This document shows positions 27,393-35,000 of a stretch of DNA of 35,000 nucleotides, piece after piece. Position 1 is the first letter of the stretch. Each line of letters opens with the position of its first letter. Source of the stretch: Hirudo medicinalis (lineage: Eukaryota; Annelida; Clitellata; Hirudinida; Hirudinidae); the NCBI GenBank assembly GCA_011800805.1, contig MPNW01000269.1, positions 82,792 through 117,791 of the forward strand. Reading direction: 5' to 3'. Under the pieces are notes generated by a model. That model saw only the letters and a program-made list of their open reading frames with translations. It was not told where the DNA came from and searched no databases. The position numbers were made by a program, and so were the translations under genes.

Positions 27393-27888
27393 TTTCGTGA
27401 ATCCGAAGCGCTTCGGCCAGAAAGTGGTCGGCGTGGTCGAGTCGCTGGGGGGCATCGAGCCGTAGTCCGAACTGGTCGTTTTGTAGATGACATTTTGGCA
27501 GGGTGGATATACGTAAGCTGCAGCGAAAACTTTGTCGGTAGAAGAATACGATGTCGTTACAACCTCGTAGAGAATACCAGGTGTGAGGGGGGTAAACCCG
27601 CAACCTTATCAAAACTAAAATTCTCCCGAAATCAGTTTTACAAAGTCTCATTTTGCCCGTCAGTCTCGAAAGTTAAAATCCGTTTGAAAGATCGAACGAC
27701 GATTTATTGTCTCTACAAATGACGCCTCGACACTTTGAAAGCACTTTCGTCCACTGAAATGTTTAAAACAATTTACTTGAGAACGGCTCTTTGACAGTCG
27801 ATGCAAGCGATGGAATCATGATGTCAACGCACTGGGAGAAGTTGAAGACCGGGTTTGCCCTTCGCTTCGGACAACATTGTTCTTCGGC
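27393..27888 (-). CDS. Two exons resembling the Cys-rich end of a DEG/ENaC channel ectodomain (partial or decayed)
   Basis: Exon 27888-27777 (CATACAG acceptor; 37 codons plus one base) joins in frame to exon 27517-27393 (GCTGCAG acceptor; two bases plus 41 codons). The pair encodes about 79 residues with ...FNFSQC... and then PPCQNVIYKTTSS...PPS. The Pro-Cys followed by Tyr five residues later and a Ser/Pro segment is how the extracellular domain of ASIC/pickpocket/FaNaC-type channels ends before the second membrane helix, and the Cys-to-Cys distance is similar. No exon for either membrane helix was found nearby, so this may be a gene with distant exons, a fragment or a pseudogene. The family call is tentative. 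Confidence 0.35.
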
Positions 27889-28379
27889 CTGTATGAAAGT
27901 GAACAGGAGACGTTAACTCTTTTAATGGCTGCTCATCAATAATTCCTTCCTCCCTTGGATGAGTTGTGAGTGACTGAGACGTCAACAACAACAACAACAA
28001 CATCAACAACATCAACATCAACAACAACTCAAATATGCCATCGGACCTTCGCCTCAGCCTTCAAGTCGCAGCAAGCCTCATCCATTAAGTTAAACAATAC
28101 CCGAACGAACCGAAATTAGCGATCAACGTTGTTCGTTTCCATAGAAACGATGACTCAATAAAATGTTAAGCGCTTCATTTTCCAGCCATTTTTTCCTAGC
28201 AGGACGCGCCTTCCTGTTGATTTAAGGTTTCAAATGTTAGTCCATCGCACCAGTCCTGACCAGAAGAGCACCTTGCGTGCCCAGGACGACCGAAATGAGA
28301 CCACAGGTGAGGTTGAGGAACATCCCTGTGTCGGTGAGAAGACCGTGCGTGAATTCCATCTAGCGTACGGATGTCCAAT

Positions 28380-28480
28380 GCCATTGGCAGCTCTCGGCCA
28401 CACCTCTCCAGCGCGATTGGCTGAGCAGCGTGACGGACGCCATATTGTATCCATTCTCCATTCCGACCACTTCCGGTTCC
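28380..28480 (+). promoter_or_regulatory. Promoter-like cluster upstream of the glutamate transporter start
   Basis: Two ATTGG (reverse CCAAT) boxes at 28383 and 28416, a GCCATATTG YY1-like site at 28439-28447 and an ETS-like CACTTCCGG at 28468 lie close together, about 220-300 bp before the predicted start codon. A CAG/GTGAGA donor at 28485/28486 may end an untranslated or alternative first exon. Confidence 0.4.
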
Positions 28481-28698
28481 AACAGGTGAGAATTTGCGCA
28501 CAGACGTAGTACGCAGTCCTGGCTGGAGTCATTTCCATTGGAACCGCTCGAGTTGTCGGCCAGTTGGTGTCGGTTTTATGTTAATCACTGAGCTGTCGGG
28601 CTGCAGTCTCCTGTTGCTTTCCGAGGAAAGGTTCGTCGGTTGCTGGAATTATTATTATTATGCCAAAGAGTTGAACCTGCCATTTCGATGAAGAGAAG

Positions 28699-28763
28699 AT
28701 GCTAATGGTGGTGAAGTTCTACTTGGAAAAGGTCGGCAGAGTGGTCAAGGAAGTGTGGCTCAG
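28699..28763 (+). CDS. Probable first coding exon of the vesicular glutamate transporter
   Basis: ATG opens 21 codons (MLMVVKFYLEKVGRVVKEVW...) plus two bases, ending at a strong CAG/GTGAGT donor. The two-base overhang fits the one-base start of the exon at 34465. Vesicular glutamate transporters begin with a poorly conserved cytosolic segment, so sequence alone cannot prove the link. It rests on strand, phase and the absence of a better candidate in between. It implies a 5.7-kb first intron. Confidence 0.5.
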
Positions 28764-29299
28764 GTGAGTCTCAGTAGGTCTTGATGATGTTGATGGCGAT
28801 GTTCGAATAACCATTTATAACTTAACCGCGATCGGACGGCACTGAGTATTTTCCACTGGATTTCATTTTCAATTGTCCTCGAGATGAATTCTCCAGTCCT
28901 TCTAAAGATTTTTTGCCCTTTCTCAAAACTTTGCTCTCATTCGCCCTTACCCTGCGTCAACCCCGACACTTAACCTTTTCAGATCTAGGTCAGTTCAGCA
29001 CGTTGTCTTAGTAAACACGGCAGGCCAGCCACGAAAATAGAAACATAGCCGAACGGATCAAAATTTGATTTAAGTCCAAATTTCCCGCAGGAGCACTAGG
29101 GGGAAATGAACGGTTTCGACCTATGACATATTTATCGGCCTCCTGATTGGTCGTGAGTGATTCATCGCTGAGATCTTGCGACCTATATCCGTTCTTCAGC
29201 CATAATTCGTTTATGACTCAACGATTGACCGGCTTGACCTTCACTTGACCCTCACTTGACATAGATTTGGCCAGGAGGAATTTTGCGACGGCGATGATG

Positions 29300-29470
29300 A
29301 CTGCGGAGAGAAATGATGATGATGGTGATGATGATGGTGATGATGATGATGATGATGATGATGATGGTGATGATTATTATCATCATGACGATAACTGGGA
29401 AGACGACGACAATAACGATGATGGTGATGATGACAATGATGACGATGATGATGATGGTGGTGGTGATGAA
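29300..29470 (+). repeat. (GAT)n/(GAC)n compound microsatellite
   Basis: Long imperfect run of GAT with GGT, GAC and AAC interruptions, in intron 1 of the transporter. Open frames through it are poly-Asp or poly-Met artefacts. Confidence 0.9.
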
Positions 29471-29639
29471 GGTGGAGAAAAGAGAGAGGTAGGCAAATAT
29501 TCTTGGAAGGTTTCAGGCGACTGAAGTTCGCTCAAATGGAGGCGACCTGAACACGGAAGTCGTTGCTTAGCGACGAACTTCCGGTGGTCTTTGAGAGGTG
29601 CCATCTGGTGAGTCTAAAAGGAAACGTCTGCTTTCCAGA

Positions 29640-29675
29640 TGCTGATGATGATGGTGATGATGATGATAATGTTCG

Positions 29676-29707
<32 letters not shown>

Positions 29708-29735
29708 GTGGCGGATGTGATGATAACGATGTTTC
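29640..29735 (+). repeat. (GAT)n microsatellite
   Basis: Second GAT-rich run in the transporter's first intron, with the same orientation as the run at 29300-29470. Confidence 0.9.
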
Positions 29736-29792
29736 TCAGATAATAGATAACAAATGGTGAAAAAAAACTTTACTTTTCAGGCAACCATTTAC

Positions 29793-29910
29793 CAATCATC
29801 ATTATCATCACCGTATTCTTATTATTACCGTTACCACCACAACCACCAACGTCATCATCATCATCATCAAAATCGCATGCATCGCCATCGTCGTAGTCGT
29901 CGTCCTCGTG
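29793..29910 (+). repeat. (ATC)n/(CAC)n compound microsatellite
   Basis: ATC, ACC and CAT units, i.e. the complementary orientation to the GAT runs just upstream. Confidence 0.85.
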
Positions 29911-30369
29911 CGTTGCTTCCACCTGGAAAATCAATAGGTGTATACTTTCCATGTAAAACAATGAAGCACAGCAACGGACGCCTCCCGCGTGTGCTGCTCA
30001 CGCGTGCGTGAACTCGACTTCACACGTGCACGTTAACGCCGACATCGGGCGCCCTGCCTGATCGTATGGGCGTAGAATTATTCGCCAATTATGACATTAA
30101 GATTTTTTTTTTAATGTAACACTTTTCATTGCTCTCCCGGTCTCTGTTCAAGTCTCGCTTCTACTCCATGGATCTGTGCGTGCTCTTGGAGCTCGCATTC
30201 GTCGTACCCGACAGCCATTGTCGGCTGGGCATTCATCCAGGATGTGCATTCACGTTCCAGTTAAGTGGCAATAATGGAGCCATCGATCGCCCACCGTCCC
30301 ATAGACAAAAGTTGCACATCACCAGACCTTTTCTGACTCACGTCAGCGTCACGCCACCGGTATTACGAT

Positions 30370-30450
30370 GTAGCCACTGTCGTCATCGTCGTCGTCGTCG
30401 TCGCCATCGTAGTCGTCATCGTCATTGTCGTCGTCGTCGTTATAGGAAAG
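30370..30450 (+). repeat. (GTC)n microsatellite
   Basis: GTC/ATC units, CpG-containing, in the transporter's first intron. Confidence 0.85.
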
Positions 30451-30593
30451 CTCCATCTATCATCTATCATCTGTTCCTCGGAGGAAAATGTTCAACCGTC
30501 GTCAACTCTGGACCCACTTACATACAGTTCCAGCAATTATCTGTGTGAAAGTGAGGCCAGTGTGGTCGTCGGTGATTATGACTGCAGACGATT

Positions 30594-30800
30594 CTCCTCC
30601 TCCTCCTCCTCCTCCTCGGCCGTACTCCCACGCATCATCATCAAGATCATCATCATCGTCATCATCATCATCATCATCATCATCAACACAATCACCATAG
30701 TTACCATCACCACCATAACATCATCACCCATTATTTGGGATAATCAAGTAAATAAATAAACATCATCACCCACAACCATCACCACCACCACCACCACCAC
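30594..30800 (+). repeat. (CTC)n then (ATC)n/(CAC)n microsatellites
   Basis: Eight CTC units followed by ATC and CAC runs, broken by a short unique stretch at 30735-30762. Confidence 0.85.
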
Positions 30801-30867
30801 CATCATCATCATAGGCACCAACGCCATATTCGTCATCGTCGATACCGCCAGCAATACGTCGATCAAA

Positions 30868-30870
<3 letters not shown>

Positions 30871-30904
<34 letters not shown>
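30871..30904 (+). repeat. (CT)n microsatellite
   Basis: About 17 CT units followed by a T-run, all pyrimidine on the plus strand. Confidence 0.9.
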
Positions 30905-30913
<9 letters not shown>

Positions 30914-30989
30914 TATTTTTAGCGATCATTACCATCACGTCTCCATGACAACACACGATCACAACCTCGGAGATTTTATCGAAAATCGG

Positions 30990-31215
30990 ATCTCGACTTC
31001 CGGTCTTGGCACGTGATCGGATTTGTTCCTCTGCGCAGACGAATAGCCCTGTAGTGGTCCAGATGGCGGTGACGAGGTTGGTTTTTCACCTCGAGTGGTG
31101 AGTCTTTCAGCCAGGGCGGATGGATACTGACGGAAGGATATCCTAACGTGACTTGGCGTGCTGTGATTGGACGAAAGTCACGCGTGATCCAGTGACGGTC
31201 ACTGCCGGAAGCAAT
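30990..31215. promoter_or_regulatory. CpG-rich promoter-like block inside the transporter intron
   Basis: In an AT-rich setting this block carries ETS-like ACTTCCGG (30996) and CCGGAAG (31205), an E-box CACGTG (31010), a YY1-like AGATGGCGG (31061) and a reverse CCAAT box (31166). Such a cluster suggests an internal or alternative promoter. It is seen only as motif density. Confidence 0.35.
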
Positions 31216-31398
31216 ATCCGAGCTCGACGAGGGTGGCAAATATTGGGAAAAGACACGATTGGAGTCATATTGAATTCTTGATGGAGTCGAAAAAGCAGCA
31301 GAGGAGGATAGTAATACGAAAAGCGCACTTGAACTGTCCGAAAAGACTCCTCTCACTCCTCTATCTATTCTTCTCTCTCTCTCTCTCTCTCTCTGAAG

Positions 31399-31524
31399 AA
31401 TGTAGATTGCTCCGTTAAGGTACCACTCCAAGGCGGTGATGAGGACGAAGACGAGGAAAAACCGCGCTACGAAAGGTGGCAAACTTTGAACTTTGACAGC
31501 GAACCGACCGACAGTGATAACCAA
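31399..31524 (+). CDS. Candidate alternative exon encoding an acidic peptide
   Basis: A 126-bp, 42-codon block is bordered by an acceptor whose pyrimidine tract is a (CT)n microsatellite (31372-31394, then GAAG) and by a CAA/GTAGAA donor. It stays open in phase 0 and reads acidic (GGDEDEDEEKPRYERW, NFDSEPTDSDNQ). Its phase 0/0 borders cannot be inserted between the transporter exons at 28763 and 34465, which join in phase 2. It would need another transcript, perhaps from the promoter-like block just upstream. The opposite strand is also open here, which weakens the call. Confidence 0.3.
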
Positions 31525-31533
31525 GTAGAAAGC

Positions 31534-31645
31534 GTGTATCATCATCATCATCGTCGTCATAACACTATCATCATCATCATCATCATCACCACCACCATAG
31601 CACTATCATCACCGCAATCATCATCTTCATCTTCATCATTATCAG
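31534..31645 (+). repeat. (ATC)n/(ACC)n microsatellite
   Basis: ATC-rich run with ACC and TCT interruptions just after the candidate acidic exon. Confidence 0.85.
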
Positions 31646-31815
31646 TCGTAGGATTGTACCACAGTCGAGAATATCAACCTTCCGCGTCACGTGACGAACG
31701 ATAATGGCATTGTTGACTTTCACAGTCTTTGGTCTTCTCGTCTTTCAGAGGAGCGCTTCGCTCAGGATGGAAAGGGAAGGAGAACGCAAAATCTATAATG
31801 TCATCAATATCACAT

Positions 31816-31849
31816 TTGGGGGAACTTTGGGGAACTTTGGGGGAACTTT
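31816..31849 (+). repeat. Three-copy GGGGAACTTT tandem repeat
   Basis: Three adjacent copies of a 10-11 bp unit (GGGGAACTTT) differing only in the number of G. Confidence 0.7.
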
Positions 31850-32097
31850 GCAGAATTATTTACAGCACGATCATCACACGAGAGGAGTTTTTTTCCTCTC
31901 CTCCTCATCCTCCTTCCAAAAACCTTTCTGAATTGGAATTCCCCGAGCGAAAGTTGCCTCTAATTTTAGATTCCCGGAGAGAGGAGCAAAAAGCAATCAG
32001 GACAAATGCAATTAATACGACCACGTGTGCAAGGCGAATGTGACGTAGGAGGGAGTTGCTGATCGACTGAGTGAACCGACGCTGAGGGATGGGTTGG

Positions 32098-32363
32098 CTG
32101 TGATGATGATGATGATGATGATGACGATGATGATGATGATGATGATGCTGATGCTGCTGATGCTGCTGCTGCTGCTGATGATGACGATGATGATGATGGT
32201 GGTAATGATGACGATGACGATGATGATGATGATGATGATGATGATGGTGGTGGTGATGATGACGATGACGATGATGATGATGACGATGACGACGACGACG
32301 ATGATGATGATGATGATGACGACGACGACGATGATGATGATGATGATGGCGATGATGATGATA
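32098..32363 (+). repeat. (GAT)n with GCT, GGT and GAC interruptions
   Basis: One of the longest microsatellite blocks, about 265 bp. It has internal GCT-rich and GAC-rich sub-blocks, in the first intron of the transporter. Confidence 0.9.
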
Positions 32364-32502
32364 GTCAGGAAAGCATCGAGGCCGATGAAGAGAGATGGTG
32401 GTGGAGGATTAGAGAGTATTATTGCTTAATCTCCTCACAATATTCAGACATTCCTCATGGGAATTGCATTGAATTCTGATCAGTAGGAGGGATGTGATGT
32501 GT

Positions 32503-32648
32503 TGATGATGATTACGATGACGCTGATATAATGACCGATGATGATGATGATGATGATGATGATGACGACGACGCGACGATGATGATGACGATGACGACGA
32601 CGATGATGATGATGACGATGATGACGACGACGATGACGATGATGATGA
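32503..32648 (+). repeat. (GAT)n/(GAC)n microsatellite
   Basis: GAT and GAC units with one out-of-phase break at about 32571 (ACGCGACG). Confidence 0.9.
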
Positions 32649-32793
32649 GTAAACATCATCGGTGATGGAGTCGTGCATGAAAATGATTCGATGCAAATGA
32701 TATTCATGAAAACATTTATTGCCCGGTTCTGACGTCACGTGACTTTTTTCATCTCACATTTTACGAAGCAAAATTGGATAATGATTTGCATCG

Positions 32794-32988
32794 GTGACGA
32801 CGACGACGACGACGATGATGATGATGATCGTAGTGGTGATGATGATGATGATGAGGACGACGACGATGATGATGATGACGATGATGATCGTAGTTATGAT
32901 GATGATGATGATGATGACGATGATGATCGTAGTGATGATGTTGATGACGACGACGACTACGACTATGATGACGATGATGATCGTAGTT

Positions 32989-33019
<31 letters not shown>

Positions 33020-33054
33020 CGACGACGACGACGACGACTATGATGACGATGATG
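32794..33054 (+). repeat. Higher-order GAC/GAT repeat with recurring GATCGTAGT marker
   Basis: About 260 bp of GAC/GAT units in which GATCGTAGT recurs at 32826, 32886, 32925 and 32979. The spacings (60, 39, 54) are all multiples of three. The long poly-Asp or poly-Met frames through it are low-complexity artefacts. Confidence 0.85.
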
Positions 33055-33330
33055 GACAAAACTCCATTCATTTCAATTCTTTCCGGCGCTTCGCAGGGAT
33101 TAAGTTCTTTTCATTTGGAAGCCAAAAACTGCTTCTCTGAGCTTCTATGTTGTGCGTTTTCCAGGGCTTGGAGTGTGTGTGCGTTTATTTGCGATGGGGG
33201 AGCAGAGCATGTTCAGAATTCCGCCACTCCTGCCTGTCAACGTCAGAAGGACGTGTTCCTGACGTTCCAGTTGCTTTCTTTACTCTCTCACTTGTCGGAG
33301 GCTCTCGAACTATCGGCTGCTCACACTTTA

Positions 33331-33485
33331 TCCTCTTCTTACTCTTCTTGTTTTCTTGTTTTTCATATTTTTCTTCTTGTTCTTGTTCTTGTTCTTCTTC
33401 TTCTTCTTATTATTATTATTATTCTTTTTTCTTTTCATTCTTCTTCTTCTTTTCCTTCCTCTTCTCCTTCCTCTTACTCTTCAAC
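33331..33485 (+). repeat. (CTT)n pyrimidine tract
   Basis: CTT/TTC-rich, almost purely pyrimidine stretch with an ATT interruption at 33408-33424. Confidence 0.85.
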
Positions 33486-33629
33486 ATCTCAACCCATCCA
33501 CTCATGCTTCAAATGGGTCCTGTCTGTTTCCTTCGACTCATCTTTTCAGATGTTCAGACGACGATTCCGTCAAGAGGATCTTTGTAATGATCATCATCGA
33601 TAACATTATCTTCATCATCATGTCATGGT

Positions 33630-34464
33630 AATCATCACTATCCTCTCACCATCGCAATAATTATCATAATCACCTTCGTCATCGTATTGGCATCACAATC
33701 GTCATCGTGACTGTCTGTCCTTTCCACACTGGCACAACGTGAGGCACCACGGAGCACAGTAGAAGTGTAATCACATTAACTTCCTCTTTGAAGGAGCATT
33801 GTGGAGCGAGTTCAATCCCTCCTCGGTAATGAAGTTCCACACGTACAGGCCCTGGTCACGCACGTTCCTAGGCCAATAATTGGATATGCGACCTTCACTC
33901 TGGGTTAATTTTGATGGACGACGTGGATGTGAGATAATGAATGCAAGAAGGAAGGATGGATAGGTTTACCTTTGGATGAATCAGTGGAAAATTGACTGAG
34001 CACGCCATTACTCCGCCGAATGGAAACATTTGCCAAGATTTTGGGATTTAGATTTAGCTGTCCGAGTTTAAAAATAACCTCTGGAAATTTCCAGAACCGG
34101 TTTATATAGTCGCAGTCCATTCCACTCCACTCCCTTGTCTCCCCCCTCCGCCATTGTACACCGAAAATCGCTTTCGTGTCGACATTATGATTTGCTTAAT
34201 ATATATTTATGAGTCTCCCCCTAATAAATATTCATGAGCGAATTTACTCGACGCCAAATTGCTGGGCGTGTCGGGCCAGTGCCAGATGATCCGTTACTAA
34301 AAATAGTCCGAGACAATGGATATCCCAACTGACGTCATCGGCCGATATGGTTTTTCCAGGTTTCGTCGAATTTTAAAAATAACATTATCGTAATTTTTTT
34401 TTTTAATTTTGAACAAAAAAATTCCCATCTCATGTCAACCTCGCGCATTTTACCACGTCTCCAG
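33630..34464. other. End of transporter intron 1, no exon seen
   Basis: Unique sequence with short open frames only. The acceptor TACCACGTCTCCAG at its end starts the next transporter exon. Confidence 0.5.
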
Positions 34465-35000
34465 GTCAACGAGCCTCTTCAAGGTCGACCACCTGCAATC
34501 ACAGGTGAATTACGATTACCTGGACGAGGAGACCGACGACCTGGGAAGGAAACCTCCGAACTTCCTTCAGAGATGCGTTGCCCACTGTCCTTCGTGTCCC
34601 ACCTGTTCCAGATGCCCTTGCAATTGCAGTACGAGGTGATGATGATGATGATGATGACGATGAAGAAGAGAATGATGATTACTATATAATAATAATGATG
34701 GTGATAGTGATGATGACTTTGATGATGAAGATGAAGATGATGAAGAAAAAGAAAAATAAGAATAAAAAGACGAAAATGATGATGATGATGATGATGACGA
34801 TGACGATGACGACGACGACGATGACGATGATGATGATGACGATGATGATGATGACGATGATGATGATGACGATGATGATGATGATGATGATGATATCTTT
34901 GAAATCTATGGTGATTTACTTCACTGACAGGTTCATGTTGGCGCTATTGAGCAGCATCGGTTTCTGCATCTCCTTTGGGATCAGGTGCAACATGGGGGTG
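34465..35000 (+). CDS. Vesicular glutamate transporter (SLC17A6/7/8 type), N-terminal part, cut by window edge
   Basis: Exon 34465-34635 (one base, 56 codons, two bases) encodes a cytosolic acidic stretch (YDYLDEETDDLG) and then a Cys-rich segment with seven cysteines (RCVAHCPSCPTCSRCPCNCS). After a 295-bp intron the next exon opens at 34931 and reads FMLALLSSIGFCISFGIRCN to the window edge, with matching phase (AG plus G gives Arg). GFCISFGIRCN-GV is the hallmark first transmembrane segment of vesicular glutamate transporters; other SLC17 members differ here. The protein loads glutamate into synaptic vesicles using the proton gradient, so its presence implies glutamatergic neurons. Compared with vertebrate members (CDCTCFG before the helix) the Cys cluster is enlarged. 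The start codon probably lies in the exon at 28699. Confidence 0.85.
34636..34895 (+). repeat. (GAT)n/(GAC)n/GAAGAT microsatellite filling transporter intron 2
   Basis: The intron between the Cys-rich exon and the first membrane exon is almost wholly repeat. It begins with GAT units right at the donor and ends about 35 bp before the CTGACAG acceptor. Confidence 0.9.

Noticed and set aside
28196..28540. Overlapping open frames on both strands (91-102 codons)
   Set aside because: GC-rich promoter-like DNA with frames open on both strands. No domain, no consistent splice phase. One minus frame has a hydrophobic stretch but stops at once.
30976..31560. 194-codon minus-strand open frame with a hydrophobic stretch
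   Set aside because: It runs through CT and GAT repeats (poly Arg-Glu), has no splice support and overlaps promoter-like motifs; the plus strand has the better splice borders.
32739..33603. Long open frames (133 and 269 codons) through the GAT/GAC array
   Set aside because: They are poly-Asp or poly-Met/Thr readings of a trinucleotide repeat. Triplet repeats hold all frames open, so length has no meaning here.
34409..34639. Open frame starting at 34409 as the transporter start
   Set aside because: Its first codon is TTG and it reads through a clear acceptor (CCAG at 34461-34464). No ATG is in frame, so an upstream exon is needed.

Overview
This is a stretch of nuclear DNA from an invertebrate animal. 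It has GT-AG spliced genes with mostly short introns (about 70-1,000 bp), AT-rich spacers and very many GAT/ATC, AAT, CT and GT microsatellites. The gene content (a Sema/PSI/IPT receptor tyrosine kinase, a GRK4/5/6-type GPCR kinase, a vesicular glutamate transporter) points to a bilaterian with a nervous system. A non-insect protostome such as a lophotrochozoan seems likely, but the phylum cannot be fixed from this window. Nothing here is prokaryotic.

Layout. 1-1.4 kb: a two-exon candidate for a tiny secreted Cys-rich peptide (minus). 3.1-4.6 kb: broken plus-strand coding pieces, probably a decayed gene. 4.8-7.1 kb: a six-exon minus-strand gene of unknown family, every intron phase 0, with a C-terminal Cys/His domain. 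These two lie tail to tail and may be transposon-derived. 7.1-9.2 kb: gene-poor.

9.2-18.9 kb (minus): a complete 26-exon receptor tyrosine kinase, 1,551 residues, rebuilt here exon by exon with all splice phases matching. Its kinase is MET/RON-like. Its ectodomain is laid out like a plexin: Sema, then three PSI modules separated by IPT-like segments, then IPT repeats. The catalytic loop reads HRE instead of HRD and the paired activation-loop tyrosines are Phe-Phe. This is the most unusual object in the window. A 213-215 bp exon-containing duplication around a single N (12,309) inside it looks like an assembly seam.

19.4-23.3 kb (plus): a complete 15-exon GRK4/5/6-type kinase of 560 residues. 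It lies head to head with the receptor, with only 485 bp between the two start codons, so they probably share a promoter region. 23.8-28.3 kb: mostly empty, with a tRNA-like relic and two phase-compatible minus-strand exons that resemble the Cys-rich extracellular end of a DEG/ENaC channel.

28.7 kb to the right edge (plus): the 5' part of a vesicular glutamate transporter (SLC17A6/7/8 type). It has a probable first exon at 28.7 kb, a 5.7-kb first intron packed with GAT/ATC and CT microsatellites, a Cys-rich exon, and the first transmembrane exon cut by the window edge.
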